DNA of 64,000 nt from Podocnemis expansa (GCA_007922195.1 ML681981.1:10171369-10235368); one strand, 5' to 3'; counted from the first letter of the stretch, positions 25,201 to 40,100 are shown. The notes: generated by a model not told the origin, from the sequence alone. Numbers and translations: made by a program.

Positions 25201-28200
25201 AAGTAAAAAATAATTAATTGCAACAATACACATTCATCTATAATGTGTTTTCATATTTCTAATCAAAGATGAAGAAATGTTTTCCTAATAATTGGGTTTC
25301 TAAATAATTTCTAACATGAAAATTTTCCATTTTAACAGCCTTTTCCAAAAATCAGGTACAATTTAAGACATTCTGAAAGAAATACAGAGAGAGACTTCTT
25401 AATACGAGTAAATGGTCAATGGTGAAGTGGGGATGATTGGATAAAGTTGACAACAGCAGCATAGTGTAGTCAATGTCCTCTGTGCTCTGAATATAGCTTT
25501 CTGACACTTACTTTGCTGAAATTCTCTAGTGGCTGTTTCTGAAAAATGTAAATAAAAGCCTTTTTTTTTTTTCCTAAGTCCCACTGAATTCATTAGAACA
25601 TAAGAACACAAAATTAAACCCATGCTTATATTAATTGGTGAATTGGGGCCTTAAGTCAAAAAGTTGCCTTCTAGTCATAACTAAGGAAAGCAACAGCAGT
25701 TTCCAAGAGAACTTTGTTTGATTGGACATACTGGAATTATTTTGCTCAAACAAGACTCTTGAGTGTTTTCTGATAACATCCATGTTGCTAAACAGACGAA
25801 ACTTACACAGGGAATAGGGAGACAAAAGCCTTTCTAACATGAACTTTGGAGGGAACTTCTTTTTCTTTTGTATTTGCCCTTTCTCCACATCCATAATGAC
25901 AACAATTAGACACTGCATGCCATCTGAAATAAAGGTAATCTTACTGGCATAGATTATCTAGCAATATCTAGAAAACCACAACTCAGATGGAATAAAAGCA
26001 GTATAGGTAAAAAACCAAGGTAACCTCATTATGGAATGACAGGATCTTCTATTGCCAATAAAACTAATATTTTTAAATAACTAGAGTTTAATTCATCCAT
26101 TTCTCCAAAACTGGGGACTCGAATACCTGCCATAGAAGTATATCTCAAAAGAATGCCGATGAAATAAAATTCAGTAACCTGTAACTTGCCTCTACCTTTT
26201 CTTTCCTTTCCACATTCCTCCCACTTTATTTTTTCTTCTTCCCCTGTGCTTATCTTATTCAGTCAGTCACAGATAATGGTGGTATTTCTCTTGTCTGGTA
26301 TTTTATTACATCCTTTTCTTTGTCACATTTCTCTGAAACAGCATTTTCATTCTTATGATTCAAGTCCCCTCTACATCCACTCTGTTCTATTATGTTCTCT
26401 CCCCTGTGGTACACTTGTCCTCTTTGCTAACCTTCTTAAATACTCTCCTACTTTCTTGCTTCATTTAGTGTTTCTTTCCTTCTTCCCTTTCTCCCTGCAT
26501 GTAATAAAAAGTACAATATGTCTCTTTCTGCTCCCCCACTAACTTGTAGGTAGTAAATATGAACCATGCATCGCAGGAGCTTTTAGGGTGAAGGGTGTAG
26601 ATGAGCATGAGAGAATGGCCATCTTCCTTCCCTGGCTAGTCCTTCATTAATGCTTTGTGGCAGTGAAAAGCATTGTAGGGAGCAGAGAAAGCATTTAGAG
26701 GGGAACAAAAGGAAGAGAGACACTTAGAGCTGGTGCACAGAACTGATTGCTTTCTTAGGAGCAGTAGACTACAAGTTCCAGTGAGGAAGGTTTCCTCTCT
26801 GTCCTAGACAGCTGCTTTGTGTGGAACAGAGTAGCAAGGCTTCAGGGGGAAATGTGGGGTAGTTAGCACTGTAGTAGTAACTTGAAATTTGACTTTTTGA
26901 GCCCAAGCAGCACTTGCAAGCTGTCTGAGAAGTTTCTTCAAGTATGGCAGTTATTCCATGGTGAACTTGAAATTTTAACATGTATTTTAATGTTAAACCT
27001 TCTCTCCCAGAAGAGGCCACAGGCATAGCTCAGAGAAGTATCACTGTATGGAGAGGGGGACAAAAACAATAATCATAAGAGACATCACAAAACCTTTCAT
27101 GGGGCGTGTTGACTGCAGTTCAAGTGAGGATGCTGTAGCTCAGTGTCTCAGTTTTGCTATTTGGCCAGCTTTTAGAAGATGGCTCCTTTTTTAAAGGTGT
27201 CATGCCTTTTGTGCAGCTTTTAGGTAGTAAAAGCTATTTAAATAACTATTTTTCTGAAGAAGATTGAGGAACAGAATTGTGAATGAGCACGGTGTGTGTT
27301 ATGCTCAAGTATACTGTTGGCAGCAAAATTTGAAAATGAAACTCAAGCAAATCAGTTGGAACATCACATCTGCTTGTAAAACAAGAAAGAAGTCCTGTGG
27401 CACTTAGCTTTGCAGTAAATAAATTTGTTAGTCTCATGAAATAAATAAATTGTTGTCTTTATGGGCCACAGAGCTCCTTGTTTTACTGAAGTAGACTCAC
27501 ATGGCTGCCCCTTTGGAATTTGGCAACATTGACCTATAGTGCAGTGAGAGGTGGGGGTGTGGGATTTTTGGGGTTGTTCTGGGCAATATACTATACCCAG
27601 TGTTGTGTTTAGATTCTATTTACACATGAAAATGTGTGTTAAGAGCAGACTATAAGAATATATCACTTAAACTGTTAACTGTAGATAGCTGCCTCATGGT
27701 GAATGTTGGCGTTCCTGCAAGATTCCAGGTATGCGTATAGTGTGTCTCCTTCCTGTCTTGCCCCTAGTCTACTGATCCTTGGTCTGAGGAGAATGTTTTT
27801 AGCATGTGTGACTTGCATCAAACTCTTGTAACTGTAGCTAGTAAACCTGTGTTAGTCAAACTCTATAGCAAATATTCATAAATTACAGCCTAGGAAATAC
27901 CAGCAAAGGTGAAGAACAGTAAATATTATTGTCTTGCATTTGTACAATAACATTTCTTTATACCAGGGTGATGGCTAAGCAGAAGAAGAGCGGTCCCTGC
28001 TGATAATTGGGGGAAGGGGGGTGGCATAATGTCAGTGCCCACTCCCTCTCCCACCATTATGGCCATAGCTCACTTCCTGATGACTGATAAGTCCTCCTAT
28101 TGCCTCCCTTGCCACCCAACCCAAATTCCTGCTGATCCATCCCTCCACATCATCCTAGCTCCTGCTTCTCAGACCCCCCCCAGCTGTCACCCCTGATCTT

Positions 28201-31162
28201 TGCTGCCCTCCCTCCCAATTGCATCAACTCCTCAAACTCCCTTTTAGGCATCCAGCTATACCAGTCCAGGCATGCACTGGATGTGGTAACTGCAGCTGCC
28301 AGGGAGATGGACAGGACTCATCAGGCTCTCACGGCCTCTCTGGTAGACAGCTATGCTGCCAGCCTAGTCTCACTTGCCTGCTCAGGGCACCACTTAGTGC
28401 TGTGGTTCTCAGTCCTTTATGGGTTGCAACCAAGGCTGGCACTACCCAGGAGCCAATGAGGCACTGGCTCAGGGCACCTCAGATTATGGGTGCTGGGAGG
28501 CGATGCGGGCTAGGCCGGGGTGGGCTGCCCTAGAAGCTGGACCCTGTAATCCCACTCCTCCCCTGAGTCAGCCACTCCGCCTCTGGGGGCAGAGCAGGGC
28601 AGCTCATAGGCAGGGCTTTCCTCTCTTGCTCTGCCTGTGGACTGGCCCTCCCAGCCCCTAGGGCAGAACAGATGACCCGGGGAGGGGCAGGAGAGTGGAG
28701 CCCAGCCTCTGGGCTGGGCTGCTCTGCCCCTGGGCCAGCTATTCGTGAGCCAGCCCAAAATGGTGGCCAGCTTCCATTCTTCACCCCCCACCCCCAGATG
28801 CTAAACCAAAAGCTGGCTCAGGGTGCCGCTGGCCTTAGTTGTAACATGCTTGGTTGTAACATGACCCTACAGGACACATCAGTTCACTCCCACCAGGCCG
28901 ACTCCAGCAATTTCCTTGGCTCTGTATGGTGACACAGTAATGTGTCCCAGCACAGTAGTTGAGAACCAATGGTCTAGGGCAGGGTCTTTCAAACTTAGGG
29001 TCAGAACCCAGTATAGGGTCACAGACCCTCAGCTTCTCGGTTGAAGCAACCCTGCTGCTGCTGCCGAGAGACTGGAAAGCATTGCTCAAAGATGTAATTG
29101 TCGGGTTGCTGGCACAAGTGATTTTTTTTCAACTGGGTCCTGAAGAAAAAAGTCTGAAGACCACTGATCTAGTGGGGCTCAGGGGAAGGGCTAGCTGTGG
29201 GTGCCTTTTCCAGACATGTCCTTTCATCCACACTGAGTTCAACTCCCCCCCTGGCAGAATTTGGGGGTGGGGAGAGGAGAGTAAGGTGAGCCCTGTGTGC
29301 CCTCCTAACACCTCACCTATGACTAAATGTAAACACTTAGACTGATAAGCAAGCCACAGCTTTTAGTGGCAGTACATGCCATTGGTGTTTGTTAAATTGT
29401 CAACAAGTATTAAAAACATAACTTTCTTCTACAAATTAATTATGATGTTTCTGCTGTCAGTGTTGTATAACTTGTTTCACAGGAATACAGGGAAGTTTGA
29501 TGAAGTCTTTTAAGGTAAGATCTATAATGCAGTTGTTTCAGTAGATCAGGATTTCTGCTCTTTGTAGCCTAGGCAGTAAAGTCCTGCATGGGCCCGTTCT
29601 TTCATTCTGCTCCCACTATTACGTCCTATGGTGGTCATTCCCATCCTGGGGGTCTGCAGAGTTACAGCAAAGGGTCCATGAATACATCTGGCCCTAGCTG
29701 CTGCAGGCCAGTGATCCATATCAGAGAGGGGTCTAAATCAGGTGTCAAACTCATGGCCCGTGGAGCAGCTACCTGGGCTGTACCTAGAAGCTGCCTGCAG
29801 CAGCAAATGGCTCGGTAGGGCTGGGTGTGCTTCTGACTCACTCATGATCCGAGTCACAGCACAGGGGAACAAAGAAAGCGCTCCAGCCAATCCTGGCTCA
29901 GCTCTGCTGTGGTCTGCCAACCAATCAGAATTTCAGTCACGGCAGGCTAGGCTGGCTCCAGAGAGCCACTGCACTGCCCCCCATCCCAGCTGTTCACAGT
30001 CAGCGTGCTAATTTGATTGACAGCACATAGCACAAATAACACACAAAAAAGGAAAAGTGGCTGGGGCCCACATGGGAACAAGCCAATCACAGGCCAGCAT
30101 TCTGAATGCCTGACAGTGATGGGTGGGAGAGGGAAGAGGCAGGATCCAAGCCTGGCTGCCATTGACTGAGACTGATTTTTTTTTGCCTGCCACCATGGGG
30201 TAGGGGAAGTGGAAAGGGGGGGGAGAGTCCCACAGGGCAGGGAAAAGGAAGGTGTGGGAGAGCCTGCACGACTGGGGAGGGGGAAAGGGAATCCATGCCC
30301 TCTATACATGGAGTGGGAAAGGATTGGGGCGGGAGCCCCTGTGGCCACCTGGCTCGCAACAAGTGTCCTGCCCTCCAGTGTGGTCCCTCACATTGAATGA
30401 GTTTGACACCACTTCTCTAAATGAATTGTATTTGCCTGCTGTGAGCAGCCTCACTCTGGATATGTCCCCACCTGTCTGGAGCAGGCAAGGGCCTGGTCCT
30501 CCACCACCCTTCTGCAGCACCAGTGCCTGCAGTCAGTCCCTGGTAGCTAACCCTAGCCCTCACCATTGTACTCAAAAAGGTTGAGAACCACTGTTCTATG
30601 GGACCCACAGGATCCCAGTCCCTCTGCAGGGCTCAGCAGTAGTCCAGCCGAGGGCCCTACTTGGCAGTGTCCCTTTTTATTTGTTTGCAGAATGACGGAA
30701 ATAACTGTTGTGTTGTAATAAGCAAGATTTCAAACTGTTCAGTTCTGCATCCAGAGTTTTTTCCCCTTTCTGTGAAAGGTACTTTGGATTACAGTTTTTT
30801 TCTGTGTATTTCAGAAGTTCAGAATCAATTCATCTTGTTGTTGTGCAAAGGCTTTTTTATGGGAAGTTACTAGTGACATTTGTTAACAATAAGTGGAATA
30901 AAATGCTGCAGAGCAGTGCATTTAAAATGTGTGCATTTAGCTTTAAGGCACTTATCAATACATCAATATTTTATTTTTGGAAATGTATTTGTCTCATAAC
31001 TTCTTTTCCCCTCATTTTCTTTTTAGTGGGTCTCTCTGAAACTTCTGTTGTCTCGGTATGGTAAGCCATTGAAAGACTATGAACTCTGGGCATTATGTCA
31101 TGAATGCTTATTTACACTGCAGATTTACATAGATTACCCAGGTAGTGCCTTTGTGGCTTTTA

Positions 31163-31198
<36 letters not shown>

Positions 31199-34100
31199 GT
31201 AGTCATTGTTTAATATCTTGCGTACTTTATATATCAGGATTTTTCACTGCATACACCTATTTGAATGTTTCTCCTGCAGCTCTAGTGAAACCTGAAATTC
31301 TAAAGTACTGGGGTTAACTTCAGTTATAGAGGCTATGATTTTAAACTTTTATTACACTTGGAGTTACGTTTCATTCATTTCATGGGGAAGATGTGTTCTA
31401 CTTTTTTACTGGACTTCCAGTGTGGCTGAGGAAACATGTAAAGCAGAGCGATTTATTTCTCAGGGTGAGGCTTTGCTGTACTTTTAACAAGCCCATGTGG
31501 AACTCTCTTCTAAGTTACAGCAGCCTCATGGGATTTCATAGTGGGAGCTGCACTGTTCAGGAACTTCACAGCACAACTCCAAACCACGGGGGTCTGTCAG
31601 AAGAAAGCTTTACAGCTGTTTTCTGCAGGGTGTTCAGATCCCTTTTGTTTTTTTACTGCAGTGGCCCTCTGATGTAAAGAAGATGTGTGTGGAGGGGGTG
31701 CATTTTATGTGTGTCCTGGATTTTAGTAGGCCTGTTAACAGGGCTGGACTTATCCTGATGATAAAGCGGGGGAAGCTTCAATAAAAAAGAGAGGGATTTT
31801 TTTGGTTTTCTGTTTGTTTTAAAAATCCTGCCCAAGGATATTTTTTAAATCAGTAATGAATGAATATAAACAAATCACTAGTAGAATATAATAATTCATA
31901 GCATTTTAGGATAGTGTTGATTCAGCCATTTTTATTTTTTGTAGTGTAAAAATAGTATGAAGAAAATTGAATAAAAATCTATTTTATAAGCCCTTTCTGC
32001 AATGCTGCTTTTAAACAGAACATTGATAACAGTGGTGCATCAGAGAGATGACTTGAGTGCCCTGGGGCATGCCCCCAATACTTGGAAAGACTTCAAAATA
32101 TTTACTATAATGGATCACCTTAGGAAATGCCTAGCAAACCTGTGCTACTGCACATGCACGTATATCCAGAGTGGCTAAGTTTTCAAGATACTGGTGCAGC
32201 TTGAACATCTGAATTTTGTCTAACATATGAAAATTAAAAAAGAAACTGGTTAAATAAACCTGATGGTTATGACACAAACCAGGTAATGGGAGGTGTCTTC
32301 TTTAGTGGATTCATTTTGGGGGCTTCTACCTTTCACTGTGAAACTCCTGAGCTGGGTATTGTTTTTCAGATTCAGAACCCTTCTGGCAAGGCAGTGTATA
32401 CTGTTCTTTCATTCTTTGTTCTTTCATTCAAGAACAGCTTTTGATATCATTTTTCTACTTAATGAAAAACTGTTTTTATTGATTTTTTTGAATAGCCCTT
32501 GCCAGCATAATTTTAAGTGATTCATTTTACCCATTCTTGAGTGTATTTTAAATATATGGATTTTTTAACTTCCTTTGTCTTAACTGTGGCAGTGAACTAA
32601 GTTTATTTGGTAGGGGGCTTATTTGATTTAACCGAAAGATCATTCTAAAAACAAGTGATTCTGGTGTCTTCCTAGTACTTCAAAAAACAAACAAACAAAC
32701 AAACAAAAAAACTTAGACACATTGCTTAAAGGATACCTTGCTTTAATTTTTTTAAAAAAGTGTTGCTTTTAATTGTAATGCTTCCTGCCTTTTCCTGTGC
32801 TGTCCTATGTATATGTATGCTATCCTTCCTGCGTTTCCCTATAGATTCCACGTATGTGTAGACTGCTTTCCGTGAACATCTTTATAAGGCCAGCTTTTCC
32901 TCCTTTAAATCCCTTCTCAAATGCACTTTCCAGGAAATTAACCAACTAAGAATGATTAAGGTTGCTCAAGTGCATTTAAAACACTCTGAATATACGTATT
33001 TTGAACTGATCCTATGCTGGGATCCCTGCACACACATTGAGTTCTTTACTGTGACTTAGATTATTTCCTTCTTTTTATCCTTTGTATGTTGCCCTTGGAC
33101 TTACACCCATATCTTGGGATCAGATACATGCAGGAAGACTTTTGTAGAACCCCCAATGACTTCAGTGAGGCTGCAAGCTTGGTCGTCATAGGTACAATTG
33201 CAAGTTCAGGGCCTTAGAATCTAATCTTGTTGGGTCAAGAGCAACATCTTGTTTTTAAAGCATGTAACACAATGAGGTTGTAATCCTGATGGGTCTTCTG
33301 GGCACCGCCTCAGTTAATATAATATGTTATAATGGTTCCACTCCATGAAAGTATCCCTCCTCAGACACTACCAAAGAATGGAAGACAATAGGACTTAAGC
33401 ACGTAAGTGGTTCTCCTGAATTGGACCCAAAACCTAATTTCCTAGGTGTACAAACTTAACCTGCTCTTCATGGGTTTATTGCTGATAACTGAAGAAGAAA
33501 TTCTTCTTAAAATATATTCAGTCTTCTTTTTCTTTTAGCATTTTATATCATCATGTAAGTTTATTTTATCCTGGTTCTTCTTTCATAGGAAAAAGATTTA
33601 TTTGATGGTTACCCACTGAGCCAGAACCACGTTAATCAGATGGCTTATCATATCAAAGCATATTAAGTCAATCTGTGCTTTTAAGATTTTAATGGAGAGA
33701 TACAGTCTTACCATCTCTTTTGCATGGCTGAGTTTCTATGAAATGATCTTACATTCTTAATATTAAATACAGAAAAATTAGCATTTTGAGATTTCATCTG
33801 AGTTAAAATATTTATTTGGCTCAAGTATTATTTTTCTTAAATAGATTAGGGCTGAGAGTCTGATTCAGCAAATGCTTATGCAAATGAGAATCTTCTTCAG
33901 TGGGCCTACTTGAGTGAGTAAAGCTACTTGTGTACAAGTGTTTATAAGACTCGGCTCTAAACCTTAAAATTCCCAGGGGAATCCCTGATCTGGACTGCTG
34001 CCAAACATGCCTGCAATTCCTTTCCAGCTGATGGCCTTCCAACTCTGTGTTCAGTCCCCTTGGCGATATTGCCTCTGCAGTAATTGTCAACAGTCCCAGT

Positions 34101-37100
34101 TAATTTTATTTTTGAGGAGATTTAGCTGAGCATTTTGTTACATTTAATCTCCACTGTATTCTCATTGCAAGGTTTTGAGAAGAAAAATTCTTAGACTAGT
34201 AATTTTATACCCTCACCTCATGTTTACTTTGTGAGACTACAGAAGAGCAAGCCAGAGCTGTTGCTTTTGTTCTTGTCTGACATTACTTCTTCACAACATG
34301 AAGAGAGAATTTACTAATAGTATTATGATCATGTTACAAAGACCATTCTATTCCTAAAGTCCAACTTTGTCTGTCTTTCTTGCTTTTGTTTTGCAGGAAT
34401 GTGTTCTTTCCCTGCATCTCCAAGTAGCTTTAACTGCTTACTGTTTATTAGCCAGTTTGTGTCTCAACCTTAGATTTATTTAAATACATTATATACAAAT
34501 TTAAACTGTTGCATCATGCATGAAATTGTTTATTATTAAATAATTTTTCAAATAAAGGTAGTCATAATGATTGGTGTTAGAATTCATTCTTCAAAAGACA
34601 CTTTGGTATAGCTATGATTGTCTTGATCTCTTTTACAGTGTCTTTATGTTTGGACTCTGTAATGATTGACTGCCATGGAAATGTTTTCTTTTCTGCTCCA
34701 AATGATGAAGGTAAAATAGTGATAAAAGCTTTTTCTTCTTTCTTCTTGTGGAACAGAGGAAAGCAGATATGTTATCTCTTTGGTTTTCATTTCTTTTCTC
34801 TTTTTTAGAGTGTTATGATGCATTTTATCAGGCTCCTGAAATTGAAGAAGTGGATTTTGTTACTGAAAAAGTAAGGTTATATGATTTGAGGCATGTTTGT
34901 ATCTTACATGTGGGTATTTATGCAATTTATTTATTTAAAAAAAAAAAGTCTGCTGCATACCTCTGCTGTTCAGTGGTGCGTGCAGCTGAAGGCTAACTAT
35001 TTTGAAGATTCAAGTACATTTCTCATCCATCAAATGTTTGGAGTGTGGTGTTCTTGTGCATTAAAATGGTGGCATCACATGAAGCACTTCTCATCCTTGC
35101 CAAGCATAGAAGTGTGAGCCAAAAATATGTTTTTAAATGTGCTTCCATAATTTTTTATTGCTTTTAATCCATTTATAGTGGAAATGGCAGTGAGGCTACA
35201 GCATTCTAAATTCATCAGCTGATGCAACAACAAGCACTTCAAAGGTTGGACTTCAGCCTAGAATCTCTAACTGAAGTGAGGCATCTACTAACAGAACTGT
35301 GCTGGTATAGTTATATTCTTATCATTATACTGGTATAATTCCCTGTGTGGGCATTTACTCCGGAATAAGTGTCTGAATTGGGATTTTTATCCTTACAATG
35401 GCAGTGGTATAATTGTGCCAGCATAGCTCTACTGATAAATTTCTGCACGAGACATCGTAAGGAACTATCAACCCAAAGACAATGATGTTAGTGAAAAAGC
35501 AATATTAGTCTTACTTATGACCTTCCGAGCAGTTGCAAAGAGGTAAATATTGTATTTTCTGCGAGATTATGCTGGAAGGACATAAAACAATCACTCATTG
35601 GTTCGTTCATTGTTAAACACTTGGTATAACCTGGTCTGTAGGCCTGTTGAGATCTTTGAAGTGCATTCCGTCCAGGAGCTAGCAGACCAATATATGTTCC
35701 GTGGTTTGTTTCACTGCAGTCACATGTGTTTGGGTCATTGGAATAGCTCATTTCCACATATTGACTTTAGGCCTGCCAACTCTTTTTGGAGTCAATTTAA
35801 ATACCTCCCAAGTCCACCGATCCATTCTTGTGTCTGCAGGATGGTGTTTGGCATCATGGATGTGCATTTTCACATCTAGGTGAGTATTTTAAGCCCTATG
35901 CACTGCACCTCCAGTCATGAAGCAGTCAAAGATTTTTTTTTTTTTTTTTAAAGTAGTTTGTTGCAGCTAGGAAGACTCGTCTGTGATTTCAGGTGTGCCG
36001 TTGTAAAAGAAATCCAGTATCTTCAATTTATGTTGGTCATACCATTTTGCCTTATATCTGATACAATGAATAGGATGAGCACATAAAGGCTGTTTGTGTT
36101 TGTTGGTTTTAGAGTCCTCTGATGAGGTAGCAGCTGTCATTCAGCATAGGATCCAGCTAATTTGCATGAGCCAATCTTTCCTGTAACAACAGGCACATTT
36201 GGTCATCGAACAGCAAAATGCAAGTGCTATGGCTTTTGGTGTTGTGTTGGTTCCTCACTTTTACTCTGCAGGCTTCCTGTGTATGTTGTTCTAGGTGCTA
36301 ACTTTTGCATTTTGTCATCTCCATGTTTGCCTTAAAAGTGAGAGAGTGATCTAGCATCACTCATAGACAGATTTCCAGCAATGGGCAATTAATACCCCAT
36401 TCCAGATAATAGTGAGTTGTCTATTGGCCTCATAACTGTGAAGATGGAAGATTTATTCGCATTTTGGTTATGTTGGTGCACTAATGATTTTTGACATAGT
36501 AAAGTGAGTCCAGATAGCACCAGTATTGACATAACTTCAATCTGGACAAGACCTTTAGCGTGGGCAGTAATGCATGTGTCATCAGCATAGTCAGAACTAC
36601 TTTGGCTGAGATAGATTGGTGGTTTGATCATGTAGAGGTTGAAGAGTTTTGGCAAGAGTGTGTTCCATTGTGGTAGGCCATTTTTCTATTGCCAGCATTG
36701 ACTCTGTTTCCCTCATAGTTCAAGATACACTCTGTACTGGCGGTCCAGTGGTTTTTATCAGTCGTATAAGGCGGTGACCTTTCCTCATGTTCTATATTTA
36801 TTTAGGAGCAGTCAGTGATTCACTGTGTCCTATGCTGCTGCTAAGTCAAAAATATTGCACTGTTATAATGTCATTTTTCAAAGCTATCTTCAATATATTG
36901 TGTGTGTGACTTTCCTGGGTAAAATTCAACTTGCTCTGTGATTAGGTGCTTTTCAGTGAGTTGGGATAGGTGGTTTATGATAAGAAGCTTGTACGATTAG
37001 TAGAAATGATTTAGGCCTGAAGTTCTTCAGCTCCATTGAATCTTTCAATGGCTTCAGGAGTGCCACAATAGGTGCTTGTCACCAGATCTTCAGTATTTAA

Positions 37101-40100
37101 TATGTAGCTGAGCGTATGTTAAACAATGTGATTAACCAGTTCTTTGTTGCTGGTCTGAAGTGTTTGATTTGTTCAATACAGATGTCATCCAGACTGGTGG
37201 CCTTCCTGTTCTTGAGGACATTAATTCAGGAAGTTAATTCAGTCATTGTGTGCTCCAACCTAAAATTATAGCAATAATAAAATTGTATTATCCCCTTGTA
37301 TTGCCACTGAAACCACATCTTGGGTTGTGTGCTCAGTAACTTTCCATTTTCTAGGAGTTGTGCAACATGTTCTGCGGTAACACAGTAGTGTAGCTCTGCC
37401 TTCTTGTGATCATTGTTAAACTTCTGGATAGTTATCCATGCTTTCTTGCTATGATTTGTCATGTTAACTCTCTCTCTGTGAGATTCTGCAATAACTAATG
37501 TTTTTCATTCTTTAGTGCAGAGACAGTTTTTTGCTGATTGTGATGGTATTCTCACAATTGGGCCCGCTTCAAATTCCATTCACATTTGATGATCAATCCA
37601 ACAACTTAGATGTTATTTCTGTCAGTCACTTTTTTCTGCAGCCCCATTAAGCTTTGAGGCAGCATGCACCACAGTGACAAATTGATCATGATATTCTGGT
37701 ATTGATTTGGTCTTTGTTACAATGGCATTGAAGTGAAGCCCTTCCATTCAGCTGTTGTAAAGTTAAAGCATGTTTGGAATTGTACTGAGTTACCAGTAGG
37801 TGTTATGGCTGTGTTGATCTGGATGGCAATTGTGTTATGCTGCAGATGTGGAACTGTATCCAAATTAAGTTTGTTACACAAACCAGCTATATTGCTTGAC
37901 AAATATCAGGCTGGTACCCCTGTTTCCACCAACTGCTGTTGAAAGAACTTGGGGAACTTAGAGTTATGAATCAAGGTGGGTGCATCTGCCCACACTTTAA
38001 TTCATTATTTTCATCAGTTATGTTATAGGCCCATCTGATGGGGTGACTGCTAATCACTAAGGATCACCTGTGTTTTGTCATGTTTGTGGTTACCTAGGCT
38101 AGCAACCATGAATTGTTTGTATGGCAGTTTGTAGACAAACATGATGGAAATGCCACCAGTACCTATAGTCAGGACTTTAGTGTCATTGATGAGATAAGTA
38201 AGTTGGATACAGATAGAGACCTCTTTAATATTTTAATGAAATAAATACTGCTGGGATTTGTGTGATTATGAGAGATGTTAACTTTCCAGATATAGACTGG
38301 AGAGCAGGGGCATTGCTGGTGCCAGGCACACAGGGCATGTGCCCCGAATCCTGGCGCCAGTGCCCTGGGTCTGGCGGCCACCCCCCCCCCGGTCTCCGGC
38401 CGAATTGGGCCGGAGATCCAGGGCCCGGCCGCCCGCAGCCATGGTGGCCTCGTCCCCAGTTGGGGATCTGGGGCTCAGCCACCCACCACCGCAGGGGCTG
38501 CTCCCAGCCCCAGCCCCAGCCCCAGCCACTCCCAGCCCCATCCCAGGCCAGGGGCGTGGCCTGTGGCCAGGGGGCGTGGGCTGGGCCCGTGCCCCGGGTG
38601 CTTCCCTGGGGCAGTGACGCCTCTGCTGGAGAGCAAGTGCAACTAATAGCAGGCCCATATTTTCTTGCATGTGGAAGCTGATAAATTTCATCACCAAATA
38701 GTCACTGAACCAACAAGAAGAAATGCCATTTTAAATTTGGTGTTAGTGAGTAGGGAGGAGCTCACAAAAGAGCTGGCCGTAGAGGACAACCTTGAACTAA
38801 TTCAGTTTAAATTAAATGGAAGGCTAAAACAGAAATAGATCTGCAACTAGAATCCTTGATTTCATAAGGGCTAACGCTAAAAAATTAAGGGAATTAGATA
38901 GGGAAGTAGTGTGTCCAGGAGGATTCAAGGATCTGAATGTGAAAGAGGCTGTGAATTGTTACCTTGAAAAGTAGGCTTTGGGATGTCCCTAGAATAACCT
39001 ACCTGCCACTCACCCTGATCTTCCTGAAGTATAGCTCTTCAGTGTAGTCAAGGAAACCCCTGGAGTACACAGATATGCTCTTTTGATAAAGTGATGGACA
39101 CAGGCAATATTCTTTTCAAAACAGAGTAACTAATAATTCCTACACCAGTATGATCTAATAATGAAAATAAGACACAAAACCCTTATTGCAAGTTAGAGCA
39201 TCTAAACTAGAATAGTGTACAGTTTAAACAATTCAAAGCAACATGCTTTGGTACAAGTGGGCAGTCTGTAATAAATTGCTCAGAGCAATTTTTAACTTAT
39301 ACTTGGTTTTACAGAGGAATGTTAAAATATACACACATTTCAGGCATTCACATCCAAATCTATAGTATAATTATGCTACACTATTATGTAACTATACTTA
39401 CAAGTGTAACATTACTGAATAAGTTCACTCCATCCTATAGGTATGTTACACGCTTTCTGTGTTTATTATATTATTGTTGCAGCTTTGGATCTGTTCTCTC
39501 TTCTCCAGCAGCAATGCTTCTGACTTCTTTTTGGCAGCTCTTCTTCTGGCTTCTAACCATTTAACTGCATTGTAACACTCCATCCATCCTTATACTGTCA
39601 CATCAGCAGCTAGCCTCCATACTGAACATGCTTGCTTTACTGGACATGCTAATTGCTAGGCATTATCTCCTTCTTAGTTCAGAAGAAATAGTCTCACACT
39701 AGCCCAGCCCGGAGTTATTTGGCCTATCTCCACTTTGTTTCCTGCTAGCACCCTTTCACTTTCAAGAAGGTTGTGGAATCTCCATCAATGGAGATTAAGA
39801 GCATGTAAGACAAACACCCTTCAGGGATGGTATAGATTGGCAGTTCCCAACCTGGGATGCACAACCCTGTCCGGGGTGGGGGGAGTGGCTCCAACAATTA
39901 CTAGTGTTTCATGTGACTTCCATTATTAAGGTAATTTAGCTTCCCCAGCCCTGTACCAGCAGGACTACTAGTCAGAGTGGGGGAGCATCTCACCCCACCC
40001 CCCAGCTCCATGGAAGCAGCAGAGTGCATGGAATAGGTAAAAATAATTTTAATTATTATCATTAATGTAATTTAGCATTGTTGTTATGATCATTAGATAT

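Larger units (their letters stand above)
21041..31026 (+). other. KNDC1 intron (10 kb) between linker and KIND2
   Basis: AT-rich from 21041 to about 27377 with no gene or clear repeat, apart from a pyrimidine-rich stretch near 26190-26530. A Penelope tail pair follows at 27378, then a GC-rich block at 27980-30600 made mostly of nested hAT elements. 30601-31026 shows nothing specific. Confidence 0.8.

Noticed and set aside
26186..26542. 118-codon Leu/Phe/Ser-rich frame resembling a membrane protein
   Set aside because: The stretch is a pyrimidine-rich intron segment, which automatically gives Leu, Phe and Ser codons; no start context, no splice sites and no family match.
38262..38697. 139-codon frames on both strands
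   Set aside because: They span the GC-rich MITE 38305-38625 and its LINE surroundings; the only real coding trace is the short endonuclease motif.
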